Part shown: one piece after another, positions 1-7,179 of the stretch
How positions within the stretch are numbered: position 1 is the first letter of the stretch
How the letters are laid out: each line of letters begins with the position of its first letter
DNA from: an uncultured Gemmiger sp.
GTDB taxonomy: Bacteria > Bacillota > Clostridia > Oscillospirales > Ruminococcaceae
DNA: 36,924 nt
Assembly: GCA_947629015.1 (NCBI GenBank)
Contig: CANRCB010000020.1
Span: 1 to 36,924 of the forward strand
Reading direction: 5' to 3'
Made by a program: the position numbers and the translations under genes
Notes under the pieces: generated by a model
Seen by the model: the letters and a program-made list of their open reading frames with translations, nothing else
Told to the model about the DNA's origin: nothing
Database searches by the model: none

Positions 1-4
1 TGCT

Positions 5-205
5 GTGTCAAAATATAACATAGACCAGGAACTGGCGAAGATAGCAAAGATCAAAATGCCGGACGACCCGGCATTGCATATTCTGTTATTGCACATTCCG
101 GCCTGCTTTTCGCGCCCTGCGCATAAGGCCGTTCCGCCCTCCGCACGTTTCAAGATATGCGCCGCTTTATCGGATGTCAATTTGGCGCCGGACGGATACA
201 AAAAG
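5..205 (+). pseudogene. possible remnant of a hydrolase N-terminus
   Basis: A GTG-started reading frame opens at the window edge and runs without a stop into the tRNA-Val antisense. Only its first 30 or so residues (starting MSKYNIDQELAKIAK) look protein-like; they faintly resemble the N-terminus of some alpha/beta hydrolases, from memory only. The rest has no recognisable motif, the terminator and tRNA of the opposite strand overlap its 3' part, and any ribosome binding site lies outside the window. The opening bases also resemble a TGTGTCAAAA word that recurs in this window's intergenic repeats. It may be a decayed gene fragment or chance. Confidence 0.18.
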
Positions 206-250
206 CAAAATCCGAACGCGCTCTCATACAAGAGCAGGTTCGGATTTGCT
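200..250 (-). terminator. terminator of tRNA-Val
   Basis: On the minus strand, directly after the tRNA, a stem pairs GTTCGGATTTTGCT with AGCAAATCCGAAC around a 20-base loop. It is followed by a run of five Ts (forward A200-A204). This is a typical rho-independent terminator. Confidence 0.75.
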
Positions 251-255
251 GGTAA

Positions 256-332
256 TGGTGGAAGATTAGGGACTCGAACCCAAGACCTCTGCGATGTGAA
301 CGCAGCGCTCTAACCAGCTGAGCTAATCTTCC
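256..332 (-). tRNA. tRNA-Val (anticodon CAC)
   Basis: The minus strand folds as a full cloverleaf. The acceptor stem is GGAAGAT (332-326) paired with ATCTTCC (266-260). The D arm contains AGCTCAGCTGGT, the anticodon stem is CTGCG/CGCAG with loop TTCACAT, and the T loop is TTCGAGT. Loop positions 34-36 read CAC, which decodes GUG valine. The 3' CCA is encoded (256-258). It has its own consensus promoter and a terminator, so it is a single-gene unit. Confidence 0.95.
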
Positions 333-360
333 ATATCGCGCCGCCAAAAGCAGCATGATT

Positions 361-389
361 ATTATACGGCCCGCAGGGGCATTTGTCAA
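361..389 (-). promoter_or_regulatory. consensus sigma-A promoter of tRNA-Val
   Basis: The minus strand carries TTGACA (389-384), a 17-base spacer and TATAAT (366-361), a perfect match to the housekeeping consensus. It lies about 30 bases before the tRNA 5' end, as expected for a strong stable-RNA promoter. Confidence 0.9.
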
Positions 390-419
390 GGCGGGCCGCC
401 AAAAAAAATGCGTTCCCCC

Positions 420-448
420 TTGCCGGCGCGGCGCGCCGGGTATACAAT
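420..448 (+). promoter_or_regulatory. promoter of the GH105 gene
   Basis: TTGCCG (420-425), a 17-base spacer and TACAAT (443-448) lie about 30 bases before the start codon at 478. It is divergent from the tRNA-Val promoter. The -35 box overlaps a GC-rich GCGCGC run. No operator palindrome is evident. Confidence 0.6.
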
Positions 449-477
449 GAAAAAAACACCGCAAAGGGGGCTTTTCC

Positions 478-1569
478 ATGCCGGTACCCACAACGCCGCT
501 GGGCTTTGCCCGCGCCGCCTGCGATACCATGATGCGCCGCTTCGCCGCACCCGACCTGCCGCCCAAGGGGCATTTCCACTACCATCAGGGGGTGTTCCTG
601 TCCGGTATGCTGCGCACCTGGGCGCTGTGCGGGGAAGAGCGCTACCTTGCCTATGCCGCGGATTGGGTGCGCTCGGTTTTTTCCGGCGACGGGCGCGCCA
701 TTTTGGAATATGACCACGCCGACCTTGACGACATCCAGCCCGGCATCCTGCTCTACACCCTGTGGGACGCCACCGGCGACGGGTTTTACCGCACCGCGCT
801 GGACACGGTGGCCGCCCAACTGGCCGATATCCCCCGCTGCCGCTGCGGCGGATGGTACCACAAGGTACGCCTGACCGGCCAGATGTGGCTGGACGGGCTG
901 TACATGGCCGGCCCCTTTGCCGCCGGGTATGCGCGCCGCTTTGGCCGGCCGGCGCTGCTGGACGACGTTGTGCATGAAATTTTGGAGATGTGCGCGCACA
1001 CGCGGGACGCCGCTACAGGGCTTTGGTACCACGCGTGGGACGAGACGCGCGCCGCCCCCTGGGCCGACCCCGCCACCGGCCTCTCGCCGGAATTTTGGGG
1101 CCGCGCCATCGGCTGGGTGCCGGTGGCCATCCAGGATGTGCTGGCCCAGATGCCGGCGGGCGACGCCCGCCGCGCCGCGCTGGAGGATGCGGTGCGGGAA
1201 CTGCTGGCGGCCGTCTGCCGCTGCCAAAGCCCGGACGGGCGGTGGTACCAGGTCCTCAACAAGCCCAACGCGCCCGGCAACTGGCTGGAAAACTCCTGCT
1301 CCTGCCTGTTTGCGGCGGGGCTGGCGCGCGCCGTGCGCACCGGCCTGCTGCCTGGGGCGTACCTGCAAAACGCGCGGCGCGCCTTTGCCGGGGTGACGGC
1401 CAGCCTTGGCTGGCAGGGGGAGGACGTGCAGATCGGCAACGTGTGCATCGGCACCGGCGTGGGCGATTACGCGCACTACATCGCGCGGCCGGTCAGCGTG
1501 AACGACCTGCACGGCGTGGGGGCGTTTTTGCTGATGTGCACCGAGCTCGCCGCGGCGGAACGCGCTTGA
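478..1569 (+). CDS. GH105/GH88-type unsaturated rhamnogalacturonyl hydrolase
   Basis: A 363-residue cytosolic protein with no signal peptide, matching the (alpha/alpha)6-barrel family of YteR/YesR. These enzymes cleave the unsaturated galacturonyl end left by pectin lyases on rhamnogalacturonan oligosaccharides. Family marks seen are HYHQGVFLSGM (34-44), DDIQPG (84-89), MWLDGLYMAGPF (136-147) with Asp139 in the position of the YteR catalytic Asp, and EFWGRAIGW (205-213). Length fits the family (about 360-380). The ATG at 478 follows an AAAGGGGG ribosome site at a spacing of about 7. It stands alone: no transporter, lyase or sugar regulator lies beside it, so it probably works with pectin genes elsewhere. 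The GH105 fold is fairly sure; the exact substrate is inferred. Confidence 0.82.
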   Translation: MPVPTTPLGFARAACDTMMRRFAAPDLPPKGHFHYHQGVFLSGMLRTWALCGEERYLAYAADWVRSVFSGDGRAILEYDHADLDDIQPGILLYTLWDATGDGFYRTALDTVAAQLADIPRCRCGGWYHKVRLTGQMWLDGLYMAGPFAAGYARRFGRPALLDDVVHEILEMCAHTRDAATGLWYHAWDETRAAPWADPATGLSPEFWGRAIGWVPVAIQDVLAQMPAGDARRAALEDAVRELLAAVCRCQSPDGRWYQVLNKPNAPGNWLENSCSCLFAAGLARAVRTGLLPGAYLQNARRAFAGVTASLGWQGEDVQIGNVCIGTGVGDYAHYIARPVSVNDLHGVGAFLLMCTELAAAERA

Positions 1570-1601
1570 CCGCGCCCCTGGCAAATATACAGCATCGCGG
1601 C

Positions 1602-1707
1602 GGCGGCCTGAGGGCAGGCCGCCCTGCGTCCGCCACGGGGGCAGATACGATTTAAGGCCGCGGAGCCTTCCCCTGACCCCGCCGTCAAAGGGCAGCGGCT
1701 TTTTTCT
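1602..1707. repeat. dispersed intergenic repeat, copy 1, with a 9-bp hairpin
   Basis: This convergent intergenic space holds a hairpin (GGCGGCCTG 1602-1610 with CAGGCCGCC 1615-1623). After it comes a stretch (about 1614-1706) that aligns over roughly 90 bases with 16091-16185. Shared words include CCGCCCT.CGTCC, TACGATTT.AG, CCCCTGACCCCGCCG and AAAGGGCAG.G followed by a T-run. It lies between the ends of two convergent genes and may also serve transcription termination. Confidence 0.6.
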
Positions 1708-3469
1708 ATATTTCGGCTGGAAGGTTCCGGCCGTCGGCTCCCTGCGCTGCCCCAATGGTATACAGCGAATAAAAGACCCCCTTGCGCGCCATCAGCGCGG
1801 CGAAGGTCCCCTGCTCGGCGATTTGACCGCCGCGCAGAACAAAAATTCCGTCGCAGCGCTCAAGCAACGCCTTGTCCAGCCGGTGGGTGACGATGAGCCG
1901 GGTCAGGCCGTCAAGGTCGAGGATGGAGTTGGTGACGGAGGCGGCGGTCACATTGTCGAGCGCTGCGGTGGCCTCGTCCAGCAGCAGCACCGGCGTGCCG
2001 CGCAGCAGCGCCCGGGCAATGGAAATCCGCTGCCGCTCCCCGCCCGAAAGCCCGCTGCCGCCCTCGCCGCAGCGGTAGTTTGCCCCGCGGGCCTGTATGA
2101 GTGCCGCAAGGCCCGCCCGCGCCGCCGCGCTCTGCACCGCTGTGGGCGGGAAATCACGGAACATCGTTATATTGTTTTGCAGAGTATCGTCAAAGATAAA
2201 AACCTCCTGCCCAATAAGGCTGATGAGGTCATAGAGGCTGTCCGGGTCGATGCCGCGCAGTTCGCGTCCGTCCACCGTCACGCTGCCCGCGTAGCCGTGG
2301 CAGGCGCCCATCAGCAGCTCGAGCAATGTGCTCTTGCCGGTGCCAGAAGCCCCGACAAGGGCATATTTTTTGCCGGCTTCCAGCTTCATGCTCACATCGC
2401 GCAGCACAGGCTTGCCCGGCACGTAGCCATAGCTCAGGTGGGAAAGCTCGATGCCTTCACGCAGCACCGGCCCGGCCGGTGTACCGGTGCGGGTGGTGTT
2501 TTCGGCCGCCACGGCGGCCAGCTTTTCAATCAACGCCCGCGCCGCTTTGCGCCGGGCAAGATACTGCGGTACGTTCTGGAGCGGATAGAGCAGGCTGCCG
2601 CTGAGGTTGACGAACAGCACCACCGTGCCGGCGCTGATGCTGCCGCGCCAAACGGCGAGGGCCGCCCCGATGAAAAAAATGCCGAATTGCGTTACCAGGC
2701 CCAAAGCCTGCGCGGTGGTGCCCAGGCTCCCTTCCCACCGGCGGCGGCGCGCCCGCGCGGCTTCGACGCCGGCATTGGCGGCGGCAAAAACCTCCGCCGT
2801 CTCGCCCTCGGCCTTAAAGCTCTTGATGACCGCAAAACCGGCCAGCAGATCCTTTATCCTGCCGGTAAAACGCTCGTTTTCATCGCTGAGGGTGCGCTCC
2901 CGCCGGGCCAGTTCCGGCGCGAGCAGGGCCGAGCCCGCCATTGGCAAAAGGCTGAGCAGCACCGTCGCCAGCGTCAACGCAGGGCTCAGGCGCAGCATCA
3001 TCGCCAGGGCGCCCAGCACCAAAAAAGGCTGCGGCAGCAGCAAAAATACGGCGTTGAGGTAGTTTTCCTGCACCTTCTCGGCGTCGGACGTCAGCAGCGC
3101 GATGTAGCGGCCCGTATTCTCTCTGCGGAAGGCGCTGATGGATTTTTGGCAGACCGCGGCAAAGGCCGCGTTTTTATAGCGCACGGCCGCCCGGCGCAGC
3201 AGATCGGCGCGCAGGCGCTCATAGGCAAGGCCCGCCGCCAGCACGGTGGCCGTAAAAACAACGGTGAAACGTAGGATCCTGGCCAGGGCGGCGGCATCGG
3301 CGGCTGCGATGGCGTCGATCACCGCGCTCAATACCCATGAAACCGGCAGCGCCGCCAGTTCCAGCACACAGGCCAGCGCCGCCGTGGCGGCAAGACGCAG
3401 GCGGTCGCCCGCGTACAGGGCCGCGATATAGGGGCGGGCCGGGCTGGGGGCGCGTGGCCGCGCCCTCAT
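1706..3469 (-). CDS. ABC transporter, fused permease-ATPase (exporter half)
   Basis: A 587-residue half-transporter with an N-terminal membrane domain (about 20-310, hydrophobic stretches near 28-52, 66-84, 138-182 and 255-300). The C-terminal nucleotide-binding domain (about 338-565) contains Walker A GASGTGKST (373-381), signature LSGGE (474-478), Walker B VLLLDEA with Asp498/Glu499, and H-loop His529. It should act as a dimer exporting an unknown hydrophobic or small compound by ATP hydrolysis. The stop of the upstream XRE-type regulator overlaps its start codon (ATGA, 3466-3469), so the two are translationally coupled. That suggests the regulator controls this exporter. A drug, peptide or lipid substrate cannot be told from sequence. 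Confidence 0.9.
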   Translation of the reverse strand: MRARPRAPSPARPYIAALYAGDRLRLAATAALACVLELAALPVSWVLSAVIDAIAAADAAALARILRFTVVFTATVLAAGLAYERLRADLLRRAAVRYKNAAFAAVCQKSISAFRRENTGRYIALLTSDAEKVQENYLNAVFLLLPQPFLVLGALAMMLRLSPALTLATVLLSLLPMAGSALLAPELARRERTLSDENERFTGRIKDLLAGFAVIKSFKAEGETAEVFAAANAGVEAARARRRRWEGSLGTTAQALGLVTQFGIFFIGAALAVWRGSISAGTVVLFVNLSGSLLYPLQNVPQYLARRKAARALIEKLAAVAAENTTRTGTPAGPVLREGIELSHLSYGYVPGKPVLRDVSMKLEAGKKYALVGASGTGKSTLLELLMGACHGYAGSVTVDGRELRGIDPDSLYDLISLIGQEVFIFDDTLQNNITMFRDFPPTAVQSAAARAGLAALIQARGANYRCGEGGSGLSGGERQRISIARALLRGTPVLLLDEATAALDNVTAASVTNSILDLDGLTRLIVTHRLDKALLERCDGIFVLRGGQIAEQGTFAALMARKGVFYSLYTIGAAQGADGRNLPAEI

Positions 3470-4350
3470 CGGTTTTCTCCCTTTTCGGTGTCAAAGCAGG
3501 CACGGCTGCGGGCGATGTTGCCCACCAAAATCGGCCCGTCGCCCTGCCATACCCAGCGGGCAAAGTACAAAACGGGCACCAAACCTCCATTTTCCACCAG
3601 ACGGTAGGCGCGCGCCGGCCCCTGCGGCAGCGTGATCTCCTGCCGGGCCAGCAGGTGCGCTTCGGCCATTGCCTCCAGGATACGCTCGGTTTCCGGCAGG
3701 GGCAGGCCGGTCTGCTCCGCCGCCACCGCCGGGACGTAATAGCTCAGGCGGCTGCGGCCAAACCAGCGCAGCAGTTCCATCGCGCCCGGCATGGCCAATG
3801 CGCCGAACATCGTGCGGTAGTTTTCATCGGGCAGCAGGTATTTTTCATAGCCGTCCGCCGGCTCCGGAAACACGCCCATAAAGGCAAGATCCTGCGCCCC
3901 CACGCCCAGGATATACCCGCTGTCGTTTCCTGTCACGGTGCGCATCCAAAAGGGTTCCTGGCCAAAGGCGGGCATTTCCATCTCGCCGGTTTCGGGGTAA
4001 TCGATTTTGGGGATCCAAGCCAGCCCGTCGTTCACGCTGTAGATGGCGGCCTCCCACAGCAGGCGGGCCAACCGGGCCAAACGCTCGGAACCCGGCAGGG
4101 TGCGCAGCCAGCGCAGAAGGGTGCCGGGCACATCCCGCACAGCGCCGCCTTCGCGCCCAAACAGGGCGTCCACCGTCACGCCAAGGCGGTCGGCGATGGC
4201 CGGCAGCAGCGCCACATCCGGCGCGCCGCCGCACTCCCACTGCGAGACCGCCTGCGTGCTGACGCCGACGGCGGCGCCAAGCTCCTTTTGTGTCAGGCCC
4301 CGCTGTTTGCGGTATTTTTGTATCTGTTCGCCCAAAACGGTCGTATCCAT
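3466..4350 (-). CDS. XRE-family transcriptional regulator with winged-helix-like C-terminus
   Basis: A 294-residue protein. Residues 1-60 form a Cro/CI-type helix-turn-helix: GEQIQKYRKQRGLTQKELG, then VSTQAVSQWE as the recognition helix. The remaining 230 residues are not an obvious sugar- or peptide-binding domain. The stretch LSYYVPAVAAEQTGLPLPET resembles a second, winged helix. I start at ATG 4350, which has GGAGG five bases upstream; an in-frame TTG at 4371 has no ribosome site. The gene leads a two-gene operon with the ABC exporter and has its own good promoter. By analogy with other regulator-exporter pairs it probably senses the exported compound; that is inference. Confidence 0.8.
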   Translation of the reverse strand: MDTTVLGEQIQKYRKQRGLTQKELGAAVGVSTQAVSQWECGGAPDVALLPAIADRLGVTVDALFGREGGAVRDVPGTLLRWLRTLPGSERLARLARLLWEAAIYSVNDGLAWIPKIDYPETGEMEMPAFGQEPFWMRTVTGNDSGYILGVGAQDLAFMGVFPEPADGYEKYLLPDENYRTMFGALAMPGAMELLRWFGRSRLSYYVPAVAAEQTGLPLPETERILEAMAEAHLLARQEITLPQGPARAYRLVENGGLVPVLYFARWVWQGDGPILVGNIARSRACFDTEKGENR

Positions 4351-4382
4351 GCCAGCCTCCGCGCAATACAAATTGTGCTTTC

Positions 4383-4411
4383 ATTGTACGTCATGCGCAG
4401 CTTTATTACAA
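4383..4411 (-). promoter_or_regulatory. promoter of the regulator-ABC operon
   Basis: The minus strand reads TTGTAA (4411-4406), 17 bases, then TACAAT (4388-4383). It lies about 33 bases before the ATG at 4350. Just upstream, TTGCGCAA and TCAATTGA palindromes (4423-4430 and 4440-4447) could be operator sites, possibly for autoregulation. Confidence 0.65.
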
Positions 4412-4489
4412 TGGGCGCAAAGTTGCGCAAAATCAAGTGTCAATTGATATAAGCGGCAAACGCCGACCCACCGGACGGTATTTGCGCAA

Positions 4490-4547
4490 AACAAAAGGGC
4501 GCGCTTGCTGCTGCCGGCGCCGGCCGGTGGCAAGCAAGTGCGCCCTT
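4490..4547 (-). terminator. terminator after the M20-barstar gene
   Basis: On the minus strand AAGGGCGCAC... pairs with ...GCGCGCCCTT around a long GC-rich centre and is followed by TTTTGT. It lies 11 bases after the stop of the M20-barstar gene. It separates that operon from the regulator-ABC operon. Confidence 0.7.
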
Positions 4548-4557
4548 GCTGCGGTTT

Positions 4558-6057
4558 TTACGCGTCCATGCCGGGCAGGCAGGCGGCGGGGGGCTGCCCG
4601 GGCGCGGTGCGGGCGTAGTGCTCGGTCAGGATCTTTTTGAGGATGGCGCTGTCCTTGGGCAGGCGGGCGGCGAGCTTGTCCCAGCCGGTGAAATTGAGCT
4701 TTTCCGGCAGTGTGACAAGGCCCGAGACGGCGTCGGCAAAGGCGTCCCAGTTGGCGCCGTAAAAATCCGGCAGGGCGAGCTTTTCCTTGAGGAGGGCGTG
4801 CAGCTCCTGCGCGGTTTTGACGCCGCCGACGTCCAGCGTGGGGGCGGCGTGCTCGGCCAGCCAGCGCAGCGCCAGCCAGGTGTGCACGGCCGCGCCCTGC
4901 GCGAGCACCGCGTCGTCAAACCGCACCTGGGGGTGGTGCTGGGCGTAGCGGTAGCCGTTTTCCGAGTTGCCGGCCGCCAAAAACATCGTGACGGTGGGCA
5001 CCTTGTGGCTGACAAAGGCGAAATCCTCGCTGCCGCCGCCCGCCTTGCCGCCGGTCAGGGCGTTGAGGTCCAGCGCGGCGGGGCCGACCAACTCCCGCAT
5101 ATAGCGCAGCGCGGCGGCGCCAAGAGCGGGGTCGACGTACATACAGGGGCAGTAGTCGTAAAACTCCACCTCGGCGGTGCAGCGCAGCGCCGCCGCCACG
5201 CCCTGGCAGATCTCCCGCATGCGGGCCTTGATGCGCTCACCCACGGCGTTGTCGGGGTCGGTGGTGCGGATGGTGCCCCACATCTCGGCGGTGTCGGGGA
5301 TGACGTTGGAGACCTCACCGCCGGAAAACCGCCCGGTGGTAAAGATGCCGAACTCATTGCCCTCCAGCTCGCGGGCGCTGATCTCCTGCAAGGCCAGGTG
5401 GATGTGCGCGGCGGCGGTGATGGGATCCACGGCCAGATGCGGCGAAGCCCCGTGCCCGCCCTTGCCGTGCACGGTGATGTGGTACTGTTCGCAGCTGGCG
5501 GTGGAGACGCCGCCGGTGGCCACCTGCAGCATACCGTTGGGCATCGGCACGCCGGCGATGACGTGGAGCATCGCCGCGGCATCCACCGTTGGGTTTTCGA
5601 GCAGGCCGTTTGCCAGCATATCCGGCGAGCCCTGGAAGATCTCCTCGGCGGGCTGGAATTCCAGCTTGACGGTGCCCGCAAGCTCCGCCTCATGCGCCTT
5701 GAGCAGCTTGGCCGCGCCCAGCAGCATGGCGGTGTGCATATCGTGCCCGCAGCCGTGCATCTTGCCGGGGGTCAGGCTGGCGAAATCCACCGGCGCCTCC
5801 TCGGTGAGGGGCAGCGCGTCCATATCGGCGCGCAGCAGGAGGGTCTTGCCCGGTTTTTTGCCGCCCGCCAGCGCGATGAGGCCCGCCTTGCCGCAGTCCC
5901 TGGGCGCATAGCCCATCTCCTCCAGCTTTTTGCGCACGTAGGGCTTGGTGTACGCAAGGTCGAACCCCGTCTCGGGATGCCTGTGGAGGTCATGCCGGAT
6001 GGCCTCCAGTTCCCCCTGCAGGGCGGCGGCCTCGGCGAGAAGTTGTTTTGCATCCAT
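4558..6057 (-). CDS. M20-family amidohydrolase fused to a C-terminal barstar domain
   Basis: A 499-residue protein. Residues 1-402 are a complete M20D metallo-amidohydrolase (hippurate hydrolase/N-acyl-amino-acid deacylase type). The metal ligands are all present: HGCGHD (Cys103, His105), QPAEE (Glu138/139), MLHV (His165) and a late His375; the dimerisation-lid segment GKGGHGASPH (198-207) is intact. Residues 407-482 are a barstar fold. The segment ELHALLKEKLALPDFYG...NWDAFADAVSG...LP aligns without gaps to barstar His17-Pro48. It keeps both barnase-contacting aspartates (Asp35 and Asp39, here Asp438 and Asp442), while Tyr29, Trp38 and Trp44 are replaced by Phe, Ala and Leu. The frame is unbroken. 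It follows dusB by about 30 bases with an AAAGGAG site. The substrate and the barstar partner are unknown, and no barnase-like gene lies in the window. Confidence 0.9.
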   Translation of the reverse strand: MDAKQLLAEAAALQGELEAIRHDLHRHPETGFDLAYTKPYVRKKLEEMGYAPRDCGKAGLIALAGGKKPGKTLLLRADMDALPLTEEAPVDFASLTPGKMHGCGHDMHTAMLLGAAKLLKAHEAELAGTVKLEFQPAEEIFQGSPDMLANGLLENPTVDAAAMLHVIAGVPMPNGMLQVATGGVSTASCEQYHITVHGKGGHGASPHLAVDPITAAAHIHLALQEISARELEGNEFGIFTTGRFSGGEVSNVIPDTAEMWGTIRTTDPDNAVGERIKARMREICQGVAAALRCTAEVEFYDYCPCMYVDPALGAAALRYMRELVGPAALDLNALTGGKAGGGSEDFAFVSHKVPTVTMFLAAGNSENGYRYAQHHPQVRFDDAVLAQGAAVHTWLALRWLAEHAAPTLDVGGVKTAQELHALLKEKLALPDFYGANWDAFADAVSGLVTLPEKLNFTGWDKLAARLPKDSAILKKILTEHYARTAPGQPPAACLPGMDA

Positions 6058-6087
6058 AAAAAGCAGGCTCCTTTCCGGCTTTAAAGT

Positions 6088-7074
6088 TCATTCCTGGCAG
6101 CGGTAAACGGCGTCGATAAGGCGGTCCACATCGGAAAAACGCGCCAGCATCGAGCAATAGCGCCGCAGCGCCGCGGCGCCGCGCAGCTTTTTCATGTAGT
6201 GCATGGCGTGGCCGCGCGCCTGCGGCATGGCCGCCGCTTCGCCCTTGTCCTCACACATATCGTAGATCTGCTGCCGCATGGCGGCCATCTTTTGGGCAAG
6301 CGTCGGGGGCGGCGGCACCGCCTGGCCGGCAAGCGCCGCGTTCACCCGCTCCAGCAGCCAGGGGTCGCCCAGCGCGCCGCGGCCGATCATCACGCCGTCG
6401 CAGCCGGTTTTTTGCAGGACTTCCACCGCGCCCTCGGGGGTGGTGATGTCGCCGTTGGCCAGCACCGGGATGGCGACGGCGCGTTTGACGGCGGCGATGG
6501 CGGCGGTATCGACGGGCGGGGCGTACATCTGTTCCCGCGTGCGGCCGTGCACGGTGAGCAGGTCGGCCCCGGCGGCCTCGCACTGCCGCGCCACCTCGGC
6601 GGCGGTAAGGTGGCCGGCGTCCCAGCCAAGGCGCATCTTGACGGTCAGGGGCGTTTTGTCCCCCAGCGCCTTGCGCGCCGCCGCCACCATCCGCCCGCAC
6701 AGCGCCGGATCCAGCAGCAGGCGGCTGCCCGCGCCGCCGGCGGTGATCTTGGGGGCCGGGCAGCCCATGTTGAGGTCAAGGATATCGAAGGCCACGCCCT
6801 TGTCGCGCAGGATGCCGATGGCGGCGGCCAGCGTCCCGGGCTCGGCGCCGAACAGCTGCACGGCGTACAGCCCCGCCGGGCCGCCGTACAGCGTATCGCG
6901 CAGCAGCGCCACGCTCTTTTTATCCCCAAAGGTGATGGCCTTGGCGCTAGCCATCTCGCTGGTGCACCACGCCGCGCCATGCCGCGCCATCAGGCGGCGG
7001 CAGGCGGCGTCGCTCAAGCCCGCCATCGGGGCGAACACCGCCCCCGCGGGGACTGTCAGGTCTTTGAGGCGCAT
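6088..7074 (-). CDS. dusB: tRNA-dihydrouridine synthase
   Basis: A 328-residue FMN-dependent TIM-barrel enzyme that reduces uridines in the tRNA D loop to dihydrouridine. Seen are the FMN-site start APMAGLSD (15-22), the catalytic NMGCPAPKI with Cys105, KMRLGWD (146-152) with Lys146, TVHGRTREQMY (174-184) with His176, and the phosphate-binding NGDI...GVMIGRGALGDPW (207-239). The C-terminal helical RNA-binding part is present and length is normal. DusB is the usual member in Firmicutes. AAGGGGGC precedes the ATG. It is divergent from polA and is the first gene of a two-gene operon with the M20-barstar gene. Confidence 0.93.
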   Translation of the reverse strand: MRLKDLTVPAGAVFAPMAGLSDAACRRLMARHGAAWCTSEMASAKAITFGDKKSVALLRDTLYGGPAGLYAVQLFGAEPGTLAAAIGILRDKGVAFDILDLNMGCPAPKITAGGAGSRLLLDPALCGRMVAAARKALGDKTPLTVKMRLGWDAGHLTAAEVARQCEAAGADLLTVHGRTREQMYAPPVDTAAIAAVKRAVAIPVLANGDITTPEGAVEVLQKTGCDGVMIGRGALGDPWLLERVNAALAGQAVPPPPTLAQKMAAMRQQIYDMCEDKGEAAAMPQARGHAMHYMKKLRGAAALRRYCSMLARFSDVDRLIDAVYRCQE

Positions 7075-7106
7075 GGCGGCCCCCTTGTGTGAAAATCTGT
7101 GATTTT

Positions 7107-7115
7107 ATTGTACCA
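7107..7115 (-). promoter_or_regulatory. extended -10 promoter of dusB
   Basis: The minus strand reads TGGTACAAT (7115-7107), an extended -10 box about 33 bases before the dusB start. No good -35 lies 17 bases upstream. It lies back to back with the polA promoter, with only 15 bases between the two elements, so the two polymerases would compete. Confidence 0.5.
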
Positions 7116-7130
7116 CAAACGGCGGCGGCG

Positions 7131-7139
7131 TGGTATACT
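7131..7139 (+). promoter_or_regulatory. extended -10 promoter of polA
   Basis: TGGTATACT (7131-7139) is an extended -10 element about 40 bases before the GTG start. A TTGTAC at 7108-7113 is 20 bases away, too far for an optimal -35. The same TGGTATACT occurs before the next gene at 9728-9736. Confidence 0.55.
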
Positions 7140-7179
7140 GTAGATATCGATTTTTCACCCGGAAAGGAGACCGCCCTGC

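Noticed and set aside
1823-3274. Long open frame of 483 codons on the plus strand
   Set aside because: It is the antisense of the ABC transporter gene, which has all NBD motifs. Such shadows arise from the high GC at third positions, and no ribosome site or family pattern supports it.
4558-6057. Annotation artefact joining two genes (M20 and a separate barstar)
   Set aside because: The frame is continuous, no stop or start with a ribosome site lies at the junction near 4845, and the linker is only a few residues.
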